Part shown: positions 34,401 to 47,985 of the stretch, piece by piece | How the letters are laid out: each line of letters starts with the position of its first letter | Position numbering within the stretch: position 1 is the stretch's first letter | Assembly: GCA_949316495.1 (NCBI GenBank) | Contig: OX439000.1 | Coordinates: 4,342,501 to 4,406,500, forward strand | Reading direction: 5' to 3' | Source: Amphiduros pacificus | Lineage: Eukaryota > Annelida > Polychaeta > Phyllodocida > Hesionidae | DNA: 64,000 bases | Program-made: the position numbers and the translations under genes | Notes under the pieces: generated by a model | Told to the model about the DNA's origin: nothing | The model's database searches: none | Seen by the model: only the letters and a program-made list of their open reading frames with translations

Positions 34401-37400
34401 TCTCAACTAAAAGCTCGGATATGGTACAGTGAGAAAAGCACCCATCAAAATCTCTAGATTCTATGCACTTAAAATCCAAATTGAATGTCACATATGGATT
34501 ACACTTAACTGTTGCTTTTATTTCCTTAATGTGTATTCCAATTCACCAGAATATCTTTGTTTTCATTTTGAGATTCAAAAGGGTTTAAAGGATGGACCAT
34601 TAATCTTTCAATAGGGAGGCATGGGGGATTTCGCAAAAAAAAATTGTTGTCACCTTTCAGTGAGAACAAATATGATGAACAGTAAAAAATGTTCAGGTTG
34701 GTGGGGAGACAATGGTAGGGCAGGAACAAACACATGTAATATGCAATAAATATTGTAATTGGATTAATACAGGATAAATAAAATGGCTATTTTCTTTTTC
34801 TCCAACCATTTCTCTCAAAATGATTAATGATCAATCTATAACTGGCAAAGAAAGTCCAAAAGATTTACGAGAGAAGATGAAACTGGAATTGCTTGAAAAA
34901 GGGTCAACACAAGTGAAACACAATAAGTATTTGCTGTGTAAAAAGTGCTCTCAGAATGGTTGTCATAAAATCCCTTTCTGTTGTCTCTTATGAGACATTT
35001 GCATGAAGACCAGAAATCATTTTCACTTCCCGTGAGATTTCACACGTCAATGATATATTTTTATAAAATAGAATGCAATATTGAACACACAACATTCACA
35101 AAATGAGAATTGTTTTCTAAGCCCATCATAAGATGTCTTTTTTGCTTCCACAATTCACTAAAAACACTTGAGACACGCAAATAGAATGCTTCTGTGAAGA
35201 GGTTACTGAGTGTAGAGGAGACCCTCAACAGCCTCAGCTTTATAATTGCAGGGAACAGAGAATGAATATATAACAGCACATTAGAATCTGATTATTTCAT
35301 TCACAATATCTCACTAAAGATCAGCAATAAATAAATCTCATTTTAAAACATTTTATATTTCTTACGCCTCATAAATATTATGATGATCTGTATAACTAGA
35401 TAAAAAAATCTTGATTGCATATCAAATTGCTTAATATTTTGGAATGATTGGATTAAATTTTTTTAAATATTCAAAACAAAGACATTCATGAATATTTGTA
35501 AAAGCATCTGCCATGGAGGCAAGTATGACAAGCATCTGCACTTAGTTGCTGATATTTATGTAATATACCGGCCTTATCTGCTCACAGCATTTCTGGGCAT
35601 AGAATCATACAACCCAATCTCAGCTAGTAAGAAAGCATTCCATTTAGAACAACAGTGCCAAATAAATTAGTAGTGGTTTCCCATGTGGGTATTTATTTCA
35701 GACTCGGTCAAATGTATACTACTCACTTTAATTGCTTGGCGATACTTTGTCCTATGTGCTGTGCTAATGCAATTATGGAAGTTCAACATCATAAAAAAAG
35801 TTGAATGAATTACATGCATTTTCTTGGGTAAGGATGAAACTTATAGTGTATATACTGTTTTTTCTTCATCAGCTTTTATCTATATTTTCTGGTTGATATA
35901 ATCAACTTTAAACCTCTTCACTTTAAAAGACCTGAAGAGACGACCCAACTTAAGAACCATGATAAAGATGCTGAAGCAATTTCTCCTGAAAAAAAACTTA
36001 TCCAGGCCATTATTTAAAGTAAAACCATAGGCCATATGAGGTATCTATTAAAACATAAAATAAGAGATGAGTGGGTGATTCAGTGATAGAAATAAAGGCA
36101 GCCATATTTGAATATGAATGCAGTAAAGTGGCTGTGAATAGTTTCAGCAGACTGGCACCAGGGGTCATAATGGAGCTAAACACGCAAACAGATCATACCA
36201 AACCTCCAACGAAATATAACAAGCGATTTCTGTCTGCAAGCCTGATTAAAAGATGAAAATCTGATCATTTAATATTGATATTTTTATCATGTTTTTTTTA
36301 ACCCCAGTATGTAATATAGGATTCATTGATAAAATATGTCACGGCCAAGTCATTAATTAATGATTAAGAATTATGTAATGGCTTATTTCATGGGATAATG
36401 ACAGAGTGAGACGAGGATGTCAAACAATTCAATACAGTCATATTATGTATGTAATCACCACGGAGATTCTCCGCAATGATATAACCCCTGTCTGTGACGC
36501 AGACACAACATTGGCATCATAAATAATTACTCAACTACTTATTAAAGTTGAATCTGCTTATGCTTCTATTGAATTGTAAGCGTAAATGTGTAGTGGAGAG
36601 GTCCTCCTTGTAACGCATGTTGTTGGCCTTGTCTGCAGTGACTTCTCTGCCAATTTTCTCTCTTGCTTTGTGGTAATCCATTTGATTGTGAAACCGGCCT
36701 CAACATTTCGTGTCAATATTCACAATGAATCCTGTTTGATCTGCACTACCAAAAGCCTCCTTTACTGTCGAGCAGACATTTGTACATTTACTCGGACTGC
36801 ACTCACTTCTTAGTACTAGGTGTATATTTGTTTCAGCTTCAAGCTCCATCTTGGTCATGCTATTCTTGGTATGACAAACACAAACAGGTATACACCTTTT
36901 AGATAATTAAACTGAATCTTGTAATATTAAATTCAAAGTTGGAAAAAAGTTATGTCTGATCTTTAAAAAAAAACTTGTATATCAAAAGTAGGCAGAAGTG
37001 CATCCTGGTGGAGCCAGCGAGCCTCAGGGGATACGGCTGGGCTCATGACAAGCTCAAGACGAGTGCGAGAGAAACCTCCTCAATCGCTAATGTATTCTCT
37101 TGTTAAGACAACATCCTTTATACATTGGGGTTTGTCTCAGTAGATATAGAGCGACCAAGCATCTGTGCATTTGAGGGGTGAGGGGATTCTCCATGCAAGG
37201 CTCTCCTCCAAGAAGTCTGTAGATATTAAACAAACTGCTCTTCCCTTCTTTCACATACTAATGATGTGCGATGCATATTAACTACATATACTCCTTAATC
37301 AAGCAATGTTAAATAAGCCCACTATTGTGGCCCTCAGAGTCAACTCTCTAATTCACCGGGAGCATGCATTATTCATAACATGAGTTACACATTCACCACA

Positions 37401-40400
37401 TCTTGACAGGCAAAGAAGACTGTGTCTGAGTGGGGACAATAGGGACGATCCCTGCATCAAATTGTTGATATCCTTTTGAATTTGAAAGCATTCTTTTACC
37501 CCCAGAAATCTGGCTGTGGTATTAACAGCTGAAGGACTAGCTAGCGTGTCTTATATTTTGTTCACTTCCCTCTTCTGAACATATACAATTCATATCTATA
37601 ATTATTGCCGCACATATTTCAATAAAGCCACAAATCACATGCAATTATACAATAGGAAGCTTCTGTCTGAGCTTTGTAACAACAACGTTCAGTGAATAAT
37701 TCAATGATATAATTTATTTCAAAATCATTTTCTGTTATCACATCATTGCTTATATAATAAAATGAGCTTTCCACAGTTGACTTTTCATCTCTCATTTCTA
37801 AATCACCTTGTAATAGTAGTTTTTTGTCTATGCTTATGAGCCAATGATTCAACACTTTAAATATCAAAACAATCCCTTACTGGGAAACCTCGATGGTTAT
37901 TCAGAACTGGTGTGCAGGACTAGTATTATGCAAACTGCTTTGATAAGATGCCACAGGGTGTCCCTATATTACACAACTGTGCAAATAAGGAGAATGTTAC
38001 AAACAGCCTGTGCATTATGATTTGAGATTGCATCATTTTAACTGGAGATTCGATTTGTCATCAAACATCATCTCATCCTCACAATCTTATCTCTAAAAAG
38101 TGTCACTGTTTCCCATCAATAGAACCTTTTCTTGAACATACAGACATTTCTCTGGACAAATATGTTATACTTCCACCCCTCCTCCCCCAAATAGAAGATA
38201 ACGTGTTGCTTCCATAAGAGAAATCAGCCACATTTTCAACCTCCATTTAGCCCGAGGGCCAGAGGCCACATTTATTCCTTCAATAATAGGGACACTTTTA
38301 GACTATTGTTGACAACGGTAATCCCCCAGACAGACTGATGACCTGACACAATCTCTCTAATCGCGGTGTTTTCTCTTTTGTAAAAAAACACTTCATAGCA
38401 TCCCATACTAAAGAATACTAGAAAATACAGACAGAAAAAAGAACATGTCTTCCCTACTCATAACTAACAATGAAGTAAACTGTTTTTTATCTCTCCATAT
38501 TGTGTTTCATGGCATATTTGTTCAGATTCCCCTAGCGACCATTGTATTAGCCAGATCTAAATTTATCATCAGAGAAATCAGACAGAACAAAACTGTCACT
38601 GAGTAACTATGTAAGGAGAATAACATAAGTGCAATGTCTGATCTCATTCTGGATAAATAATATGTGGCTTTCACCGATGATCGCTCGCGATGTTGGTCAC
38701 ACATGCAACCATCAGTGAGCTGCATTAGGCAAATTCCCAGAAAAACTATTCAATAGCGTATGATAGTGATAAATCATCTGAAGACTCCTGACACTACCTC
38801 AATACAGCATTAACCCACAAACACTGACACACACAACCCTAATGGCTTCCTCACAGTTTTACCATCAGCCTAATTCACAGATAAGTGTCCTTGGCCTGAA
38901 GAAAATAACTTGGGCGGGACAAGTAAAACATTAAGAATTAATACTGACGAAATACAGAACACAGCAACTGTGCCAATGGTATTTAGATCAACTGTCTGTC
39001 ATAAATCTCTTCAAATAACCCATGTGACGTAGACAACGTCCATATAAGGCATTGAGCAAGATTCCTTTTTTTTTGGCCTCGGGGGGGAATCTGTGAGGAG
39101 GTCAGAATGGACCAGACCCAGTCTCGTGTTGGTCTCGAAGCAAGCAGATGGTGGAAAGTATTGGATCTATTTCAATCAGGAAAGATATCACTGAAAGTGA
39201 TTAATAAGACTTAGTGGAACTGACATTTCTCCAACTATCTCTCGGCTGTGATAAGTAGCACCAGTTATTGCTAGTTTTCTCTTTGACAGCATTCACAATG
39301 CAAAAAGTAGGGCAGAAATAAGAGTGCTCAATGAAGATTGACAGTTTGACATTTGCTACACACATGGGAAATAAGTAGTCACCAATGCTACAAGGTGTGA
39401 AAGATGAAACCATAACTCAAACCGATTAAATAAAGATGGCTGCCATTGATAAACTTATCAGCTGACTTGACCTATGACCTTGAGATGACCTAATCTCATT
39501 GCAACTTTCAATGGTCACTATTTCTTCATTCAATTTCTGCCAGATTTGCTGCATTATGATGTAATCAGAAATCATCCATTGTGTCGATTAACAAAAAACG
39601 TACTGCAAATAGTAGAAAAAACTGATGTAACAGAGTCTTGATGTACAACCACAACAAAAACGAGTAGCAAACTCATTATAGCAGAGCGTATTAATCATTG
39701 GATGATGAACGGTTGCTTTCACATTAGGCTATGGCCCTTGATGGGTTTGGAGGATGTTTTTTGCTATGTGTGGTCACCATGAGGAAGTCCCGTCTCCCTA
39801 TGTATTCTCCCGGGGAAACATTTTCAGTTTGATCATTACATTGTGACAGCATTCAATTCCCACAAGTCAACCCTTGCCAAATGTGATATTGTTTTTGGTG
39901 AGCGCCCCCTGCCCAATCTCTCCCATCACCCATGAACAGCACGCCCTGATAACAGAGCAAACACTGATAACAGAGATCACATGAGGTAAAGCATGCCATC
40001 AGGGTTACAGTAAAATTACTTGCCATCTCTCAATTTAGTTTCTACATAGAATGTCATGGCTACACGTGGTCTGCCAAAAGCTACAACAGATTGCAATGTT
40101 GAGCCAAATTTTTTTCAACTTAGAATTGGTTTATGGATCAATGTAGTGTTGATCATGCATGTCGAGCCCTTCTCTGACATGAACCCCAGGTCACGAGTCC
40201 TCCTCGGGTGTGAACACTACTTACTATATCATCTCTCATTCAGCAGCAAAAAATGAGGAGAGAGACAGTGAGAGATAGAACAGAAATCAAATGCCTACCT
40301 GCTTTGGATTTGGATAAATTTTCTCCCATGGCTAATAAGACAATCTAGCGGTGATGTCCTGCATGGTATGTAGATAGCATACATGAGGGTGCAGAATGAC

Positions 40401-40845
40401 CCTGTCAAGGCGAATCTTGGTAAATCCTCAAGCCCCTCACACAGGGGGAGAGCTGTATCCTAATTGTGCAGGTAGTACGTCTCCCAGGTGGTCACTGCGG
40501 CCTAGTTAATGACTCCAGTGTGCTATGGTGAATGCTCCGCTTGCTGCATAGCTCACAGATGCTTCCACATGGGTGCTGGGCTGCACTCCCCGGCTCCGAC
40601 GTCGTCGTCACTCCCCAGCTCCGTCACTCGCCTCCCGCCTCCTGGCAGCACCACTCAGCCCCACGCTTTGCTCCTCTTATGGCCTGTGTACAATTAAATT
40701 GGGTGTAGCCATTTATCTAATTAGGAGGGAGTGAGGAATTATAGCGATCTCAAGCTCGCCTCCCAAGTGGCATGGAAATCCCAATGTACAGGCTGCAACC
40801 CCTGCTATCTGACCCAGGGGTCGCGGGCTGGCTCTTGATGTAACA
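31450..40845. other. Long unique stretch without a supported gene
   Basis: About 9.4 kb of mostly AT-rich sequence. A 160-codon minus frame (32797-33279) is the longest outside repeats; it has an acceptor-like tract near 33076 and a weak donor (CAA|GTAACA). A frame that long is near what chance gives here, so it is not called. GC-richer patches lie at 32630-33250 and 40440-40740. A minus-strand CTCF-like core (GAGCGCCCCCTGC as read on plus) is at about 39900. A fragment with GATGGCTGCCATTG, GACCTATGACCTTGAG and AATGGTCAC near 39435-39515 may be an old relative of the 20221 satellite. Confidence 0.5.
33136..33177. repeat. 14-bp triplicate
   Basis: GTGGCCCTGGCATC occurs three times in direct succession without change; possibly a minisatellite at birth. 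Confidence 0.95.
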
Positions 40846-41240
40846 GTAGAGAGCCTTGTCAAGAACACCAGGAGCCTTGTAAAGTACAGCAGGAGCCTTG
40901 TAAAGTACAGCAGGAGCCTTGTAAAGTACAGCAGGAGCCTTGTAAAGTACAGCAGGAACCTTGTCAAGAACACCAGGAGCTTTATCACGTACACCAGGAG
41001 CCTTGTCAAGAACAGTATGGAACCTTGTCAAGAACAGCAGGAGCCCTGTCAAGTACAGCAGGCACCTTGTCAAGAACAGGAGGTGCCTTGTCAAGTACAG
41101 CAGGTGCCTTGTCAAGTAAGCAGGAGTCCTGTCACGTACACCAGGAGCTTTATCACGTACACTAGGAGCCTTGTCAAGAACAGCAGGAACCTTGTCAAGT
41201 ACACCAGGAGCCCTGTCAAGTACAGCAGGAACTTTGCCAA
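40846..41240. repeat. 21-bp minisatellite (~19 copies)
   Basis: The unit is CAGGAGCCTTGTAAAGTACA plus G, with variants GTCAAGAACA, GTCAAGTACA and TATCACGTACAC. As 21 is a multiple of 3, seven-residue periods open on both strands (minus FTRLLLY, plus PCQVQQ-like), giving frames near 100-120 codons that I do not call as genes. Confidence 0.95.
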
Positions 41241-42879
41241 ATGCACAAGCTTTCCCCTAATGCCATTCACTGCACCATATTCCTGTAGCAAGCCCCGGAG
41301 GCCAAACAGAACTTCTTCATAAAGATTCACCTCAGGCAAAAAAATCCCTAAACGCTCAAGTTTCCATGGAGACTAAAAGTTGACCATTTTAAAGAGCTAT
41401 CAGTCAGGAGTGTTTGATGTGAGCATATTTGTCACATGACTTGTGTCGTCCAATCATGTTACAGATGTCTATTGTCCTCTGCCTGTCTCTCACCACTTTT
41501 TAAACCTGGTGCCGCAAAATCTTGCATTCTATCTAACAAATAAACTGATCTTATCATAATATTCATATCATTTAAAGATAAAGTAAAAATTCATTTTTTT
41601 CTTGGCTAAAAATGTTCTAAAAATTATATTTTGGAAAAAATTCTGAGAAAGTTGAAGCAATGGCAGTCGGTGTACATGTGAACTATGCCCTGTGGAGAAA
41701 GGTGGCACTGGGGCTGACCAGAAAGTTTCTAAAAGACTGATGAATGCAAGTAGTGGGGAGGAGCTAAGATGACAACAAAACAAGCCTCACTGAGGAAATG
41801 GCTGAGTGGAAGCCTGGTGGGTAGTAGGTCAGGAGGTGTGAAACACTAAGGTCACACCAGATATGCCACTCTGGGTGTGACACAGAAGTGTGACCCACAT
41901 TGAGAAAGTGTCAATAATGTGAGAGACACAGGCTTTTATCTTCATCATTTCTATTAATATTGATTGCTGTGCTTTAGGAGTGAATACCACTGCTTTGGTC
42001 TTGATAAAATCTCACATTTTATCAGCAATCTGGAGGATCTACATCAGACAAGGCCTTGTGTCAGTATTATATTTCCAGTTTTGTGAGAAGATTTCATTTG
42101 TGAGAGCAAACTGTAAGCAATATTTTTGGCGAACATGAATTGTGCCATCTGTCTTTTATGTTTAATCTGTTTGCTTCTTTAAAGGGTAAGTGACTTTCTC
42201 AATCAGCTTAATCTTGTTCAGGAAACAAAAAAATCATATATATTTTATTCCCTTCCAGAAAGAAGAGCATCAGACTGGAAAACACAAGTTATGACAAATG
42301 ATCCAGACAAATATCAGAAAAGCCCAGAAAACATGAGCCAATAGCTTGTCTGCAGAAGAAATATAATCTAAATTGCTTTTGTCAATTGTAGGCTTCGGAG
42401 CATGTTGGCATCAGTAGGCAATCGTGTAAATCTGCAGCCAACTTGCCTCTGATTTATGCGAAAGCCAAGGAGGTAATTTTCTTATATGTTTGACAAATAA
42501 AACAAGTAAGAACAAGGATGTCATGCTGACCCACATATTTCTCATCATCAAAGACACCTCCACACCCTTAAAACTGTGGCTGGAATTTGTTTATTGTCCA
42601 ATACAGATGTAAGCAACTGAATTCATTTTTCATTTTGCCGTTCTAAAATTGTTAACTAATTATTGAACAAGGCCATACAATAAAAGTCTTAAATTGGCTC
42701 ACAGCACAAAAAACAACAGTTCCTGGAATTTAATCAAAATGGAATTTGCCTCAACAAATGAAGAGATGCCAAGGACATTATTGGAAGAGTAACAATTGTG
42801 GAATGTGGAGGAAGACTGGAAAATGTTACTTGTAGCTGTGTGATGGTCAATGGAGAATGTAGATTGCCTTCACGGAGCA
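41241..42879. other. Unique sequence
   Basis: Holds the X-box-like site at 41360. No gene supported. Confidence 0.55.
41360..41373. promoter_or_regulatory. RFX X-box-like site
   Basis: GTTTCCATGGAGAC fits RYYNYY-N2-RRNRAC and is one base from a perfect palindrome. No promoter features beside it. Confidence 0.22.
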
Positions 42880-43405
42880 AGCAATGAGCAAGCACGGAGC
42901 AAGCATGGAGCAGGCATGGATGAAGCATGGAGCAGGCATGGATCAAGCATGGAGTAGGCATGGATGAAGCATGGAGCAGGCATGGATGAAGCATGTAGTA
43001 GGCATGGATCAAGCATGGAGTAGGCATGGATTAAGCATGGAGTAGGCATAGAGCAAGCATGGAGTAGGCATGGATCAAGCATGTAGTAGGCATGGAGCAA
43101 GCATGGACAGGCATGGAGCAAGCATGGAGTAGGCATGGATTAAGCATGGATTAAGCATGGAGTAGGCATGGAGCAAGCATGGAGTAGGCATGGATCAAGC
43201 ATGTAGTAGGCATGGATCAAGCATGGAGTAGGCATGTATCAAGAATGTAGTAGGCATGGATCAAGCATGTAGTAGGCATGGATCAAGCATGGAGTAGGCA
43301 TGTATCAAGAATGTAGTAGGCATGGATCAAACATGTAGTAGTCATGGATTAAGCATGGATCAAGCATGGAGCAGGCCGGGATCAGGCATGGAGTAAGCAT
43401 GGAGC
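42880..43405. repeat. 11/22-bp minisatellite (~48 half units)
   Basis: Eleven-base units of the form GCATGGAGTAG and GCATGGATCAA alternate into 22-bp dimers. Stop-free minus frames (MPTPCLIHAYSM style) result. Dimer and trimer patterns such as TATCAAGAATGTAGTAGG recur, pointing to copying of larger blocks. Confidence 0.95.
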
Positions 43406-43442
43406 AAGCCCACACCATGGAAAGACTGTTTTTATTCATTAA

Positions 43443-43701
43443 TGCCTCAGTCACATTTGCACCGGGCATCGGCCGGGAAGTAACAATCGGCCAGGGAGTT
43501 TATCAGCAACAATCTGAGAGATGTTGTAGCTGTGGTCACATTATTAAAGGGCACTGCACGGCACATGCAAGATTAAAGATGCCCAATTGTGGCCGATGAT
43601 CTCCTGGTGCCCTCACGGCAATCTGAACTGCCAGCCGATTATGTAAAAAATACCCATCGGCCGGGCATCTTTACTGAAATCGGCGCAAATGTGATTGAGG
43701 T
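43443..43701. mobile_element. MITE-like non-autonomous DNA transposon, 259 bp
   Basis: The left end GCCTCAGTCACATTTGCACCG and the reverse complement of the right end (ACCTCAATCACATTTGCGCCG) match at 18 of 21 positions. Inside, GCATCGGCCGGG near the left and CCATCGGCCGGGCATC near the right form further symmetry, and GGCCG motifs recur. TTAA directly abuts both ends (43439-43442, 43702-43705), as in piggyBac-type target duplications, although the left end has one extra T. No transposase frame is present. It lies just after the 22-bp array. Confidence 0.6.
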
Positions 43702-44681
43702 TTAAATAAGAGTGGATTCACACATTTTAAGAAAAGTCCTTTTCTGTCTATAACAGTGGCATTCAGTTCTGAGGAACATCCTTACTCATTTAATAGTGGC
43801 ATCTAATTTGAATTCTACTGATGAAAAAATTGTAAAACCTTTCACACAAAATATAATATTCAAGTTTTGAATGATATTATTCTTAAAAATATGTACATGT
43901 CTCTTTGTCAGGTGTTCTCAAGTTTTGATTTCAAATAAGACTTGCTATTTCAATCAGTCGAGTGAAGTCATTACTTTAATACATGTATACACTGTTAAAT
44001 TTTCTATTAAATTTTCAATTACTTATTGTCTGTATATCTGTCTTTAGAAAATACTTATTTTTAAGTAAAAGTCTGTTTTAAAAATGAAACAGAAATTATT
44101 GCGTGGCATTGTTGCAAAGTGGGTCATGATGAAAAAAACTGACCAAAACCAAATGCTGCTAAATCTGTACAAGGATCCCTCCTGTCCCAAAAAACACAAG
44201 ACTAATCGCCAACAGTTTCTCTAAGTGATTTCTGTTGTTCAGAAGGACAGAGAAGTGTACTAAAATATCCAGCTTAGTCTGAACTCGATGAAGGATTAGA
44301 ACAACAAAAAATAACGGCAACAGCTCAGCAAATAAATGCAAAACTGAAAACCATTACAGTACAGAGAGAGAATTCAGATTTATCCTTGATGTTGATGAAT
44401 TAATTAGTGCAACATGCCGTTGATCTGATGTGTATTCCACCGAGAACTACTGCATGATTGGGACTACTTTGTACTGTTTGACCCAGGCACACACAAATCA
44501 ATTTGAAATTGCTTTATAAATGTCACGAAAGATCTGCAAACATCATTCAAATGGGTTGATTGATAAGCTTAACAATAATTTAGCATCTTTTCATTGTGTA
44601 CTTGTATTACTAATGATAGAAAGTCTAGATACGTCCATAGAAATCTTTGTTTCTACTTTTTTCTCTCTGTATCATCACAAG
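43702..44681. other. Unique AT-rich sequence
   Basis: No gene supported. Confidence 0.55.
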
Positions 44682-44783
44682 CTTGACACACATTTATTTG
44701 TGGTCAAAAATGGCACTGATGATACAAACAGCAAAGGAATACCTGGGCAGAAACCGGATGTTGTCAATAATGGATTGTGACAG
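44682..44783 (+). CDS. Weak candidate exon, unassigned
   Basis: A long polypyrimidine tract (CTTTTTTCTCTCTGTATCATC then ACAAG) is a strong acceptor. The donor GACAG|GTAACG follows 102 bp later. Read with one leading base, the segment is fully open (LTHIYLWSKMALMIQTAKEY and on to MLSIMDC, leaving two bases). Read in phase 0 it gives LDTHLFVVKNGTDDTNSKGI but meets a TGA just before the donor. Two competing frames make either reading uncertain, and neither has a recognised family. Confidence 0.18.
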
Positions 44784-46544
44784 GTAACGGCTCAGATGAC
44801 ACAGTTGTTACAACAGTGACAAGATCAAAAGTAGGTGGGATGTCTCTTGATGTGTATATGGTTGTGTGGAGTGCGGTAGACAGAGTCAACAGGTTGAGAG
44901 GCTGTCGTGGTGCCAGAGTATCTGTTCACCGCCACATTGCGTGCTCAGCATTCTACGTGGTGGCGTGTTGAGCCAGCTCTCATCACCACCGTAGCCGCCC
45001 TCCCACCATTCTCCCATCACCCTACATCATGCCATCAATGCAGAATGGCCCTCCGATGGCTTCTGCTGCCTCACAGAGCCGTGAGGACGCAATGGCACAT
45101 ACATGGCCTATGGTGGGTGGAGATCCTGGACTTTCTTCTGAGTGCCTTTCGCTTCATGAACAACTTTTAAGTTGATTACAGACTTGCAGCTCTGCACCAA
45201 ATCATCAATGAATTTTTAATCTCTGACCTCGGCAATATGAGAAAGTGAAATGTGACAATACTGCAAATGACCTTGCCTCATGTTACTTGATAATGGCCGA
45301 CCGAGCATGATTCATGGCCACCCACTTATGACCTTAATCTTGTTTAAGGTCATTAAGAGGCACCTTGCAAAATGTAGGAGAGACCGAGCAAATATTGCCA
45401 TCACAAAATTCAGTATTATATCAAAATAAGAGAATGCAACAAAGTGATCTAAAATTTAAATATGAGATGTTTGTTTGAAATTCTTTACTTGCACATAATA
45501 TATGGCACATTTGAAAAAAAGAAATATCGACATGTGTGCATCTATTAGAAAATAAAACAAAACGAAGTTATCTTAACCTACAGGGGCCAAAGTAACTGGC
45601 CATTTTTCAAGAATGTCTTTCAAGTTTTAATATTTTGGATATATTCAAGGTTAGTATATATCATGCAGTATAGGTCATGAGTTCCTGTCTGAATATGTAT
45701 TCCAACTTCATGTTCATTATTAGGATGTTTATGCTGGGATTATTTGATTCTCATGAAATCATCCAAATTATAATTTGAATTTTGAATAAACCATTCAGTG
45801 GACTCTACACTCAGTACTACTCCGTGCACTCTTCACTGTATTATTTCTGTTTGTGCATTGTGCATGATATCAAATGTTTTGAAATCAAGATATTCCATTG
45901 TTCTGTTAAATCCTTTTATTTTACAATTAAGTGTGAGCAGATAGGGGCAGGAAGATGGAGCACTACATGGAATGTCATATATGAGGAGCACATGGTCCCA
46001 TGTCTTCCCTGTGATACCATGTGTGGCCCCCACAGGCAACTCCAAATACAACAACCATATTGCTTACACCCGCAATGTATGAAATTCAATTAACAATTTT
46101 CCTTGAAAAGTCTGAATCTTCGAAGCCTTGATACCTCTGGGTACTGCTGGGGGTTTAAAGCAATTATATTACTGAGAGTGGTAGTAATAGCTTTTAGCAC
46201 TACAGAACATGACCATTTGGGAAATTAGTTTTGCAAGAAGCAAAAGACACCCAATTCTAGGGGTGACCAAATGCTGCATTGCAAAAACAAAGAGAACTCA
46301 TCTAATTTTTGGTTGATGCTGGCTACGAAAGCATTATCTTCTGTCTGATGGAAATCATCTCGGTTCTGTATTATATGTATTATTAAGTTCACATATTATA
46401 GCAGATCTAAATATCCTGGCAAACTTTCAGTACTATAGAATACTCTGGCAGCTCCCTATTGCAGAATATCATGCTCGGCAAATAACGTAATATCTTGAGG
46501 GTCGTTCTGTTCTCAGTCTTTGGAACATCTGATGGTGCTCCCCT
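44784..46544. other. Unique sequence with a GC-richer patch and an everted repeat
   Basis: About 44880-45120 is GC-richer and open in two plus frames (64 and 87 codons) without good splice borders. A perfect 10-bp inverted repeat, ATGACCTTAA-N6-TTAAGGTCAT, lies at 45328-45353 and contains AGGTCA half sites in everted orientation. Confidence 0.5.
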
Positions 46545-47395
46545 ACCCAGAATAGACCTGTTCCAGTCTAACAAACATCTGATGGTGTAGACCTGTTCCA
46601 GTCTAACAAGCACCTGATGGTGTAGACCTGTTCCAGTCTAACAAGCATCTGATGGTGTAGACCTGTTCCAGTCTAACAAGCACCTGATGGTGTAGACCTG
46701 TTCCAGTCTAACAAGCATCTGATGTGTTAGACCTGCTCCAGTCTAATAAGCATCTCATGGTGTAGACCTGCTCCAGTCTAACAAGCATCTAACAGTGTAG
46801 ACCTGCTCCAGTCTAACAAGCATCTGATGGTGTAGACCTGTTTCAATCTAACAAGCATCCAATGATGTAGACATGCCCCAATCTAACAAGCATCCAATGA
46901 TGTAGACATGCCCCAATCTAACAAGCATCCAATGATGTAGACATGCCCCAATCTAACAAGCATCCAATGATGTAGACATGCCCCAATCTAACAAGCATCC
47001 AATGATGTAGACATGCCCCAATCTAACAAGCATCCAATGATGTAGACATGCCCCAATCTAACAAGCATCCAATGATGTAGACATGCCCCAATCTAACAAG
47101 CATCCAATGATGTAGACATGCCCCAATCTAACAAGCATCCAATGATGTAGACATGCCCCAATCTAACAAGCATCCAATGATGTAGACATGCCCCAATCTA
47201 ACAAGCATCCAATGATGTAGACATGCCCCAATCTAACAAGCATCCAATGATGTAGACATGCCCCAATCTAACAAGCATCCAATGATGTAGACATGCCTCA
47301 GTCTAACAAGCATCCAATGATGTAGACATGCCTCAGTCTAACAAGCATCTGATGGTATAGATATACTCTTGTCTACCAAATATCTAGGGTAGACC
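46545..47395. repeat. 35-bp minisatellite with a homogenised block (~24 copies)
   Basis: The unit holds TCTAACAAGCATCTGATGGT and GTAGACCTGTTCCAG. Left units (to about 46845) vary among themselves. From about 46850 to 47290 a sub-variant, TCTAACAAGCATCCAATGAT plus GTAGACATGCCCCAA, repeats about a dozen times with no difference that I could see. This marks a recent local expansion within an older array. Confidence 0.95.
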
Positions 47396-47697
47396 AGTGT
47401 CTGATTATATGATCCAAAGTGCACCAGTGTAACAAGCACTTTCAGCCCAGTATGGATGCTGTTCTCCCTCTCTGTGGGGGCAGATGTGTGTGCTAGACAA
47501 TGGTGTATCTATGGGGAATCTAGGGTCAGAGGTCACTATGCTTGACACCCTGTCATTCATGTGGATTCTAAACTAATGTTTAAAACTACTTCTAACCTAC
47601 TATGCTGTCACTTGAGCACAACATCACAAAGTGGTCATGTGACTGTGAGCAAAGAGGAACCATCTGCTGGGGTCCATCCACCATGATCCATGAAATC
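47396..47697. other. Unique spacer
   Basis: Nothing recognised. Confidence 0.55.
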
Positions 47698-47985
47698 AAT
47701 GGCTAAGAGGAACCATTGCATCCATGAGGCCACTGACTTATAGGAACCATTGCATCCATGAGGCCACTGACTTATAGGAACCATTGCATCCATGAGGCCA
47801 CTGACTTATAGGAACCATTGCATCCATGAGGTCACTGACTTATAGGAACCATTGCATCCATGAGGCCACTGACTTATAGGAACCATTGCATCCATGAGGC
47901 CACTGACTTATAGGAACCATTGCATCCATGAGGCCACAGACTTATAGGAACCATTGCATCCATGAGGCCACCAGCTAACAGGAAC
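47698..47985. repeat. 34-bp tandem repeat (~8.5 copies)
   Basis: The unit contains AGGAACCATTGCATCCATGA and GGCCACTGACTTAT, and is nearly identical through most copies; the outermost copies diverge. Confidence 0.95.
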
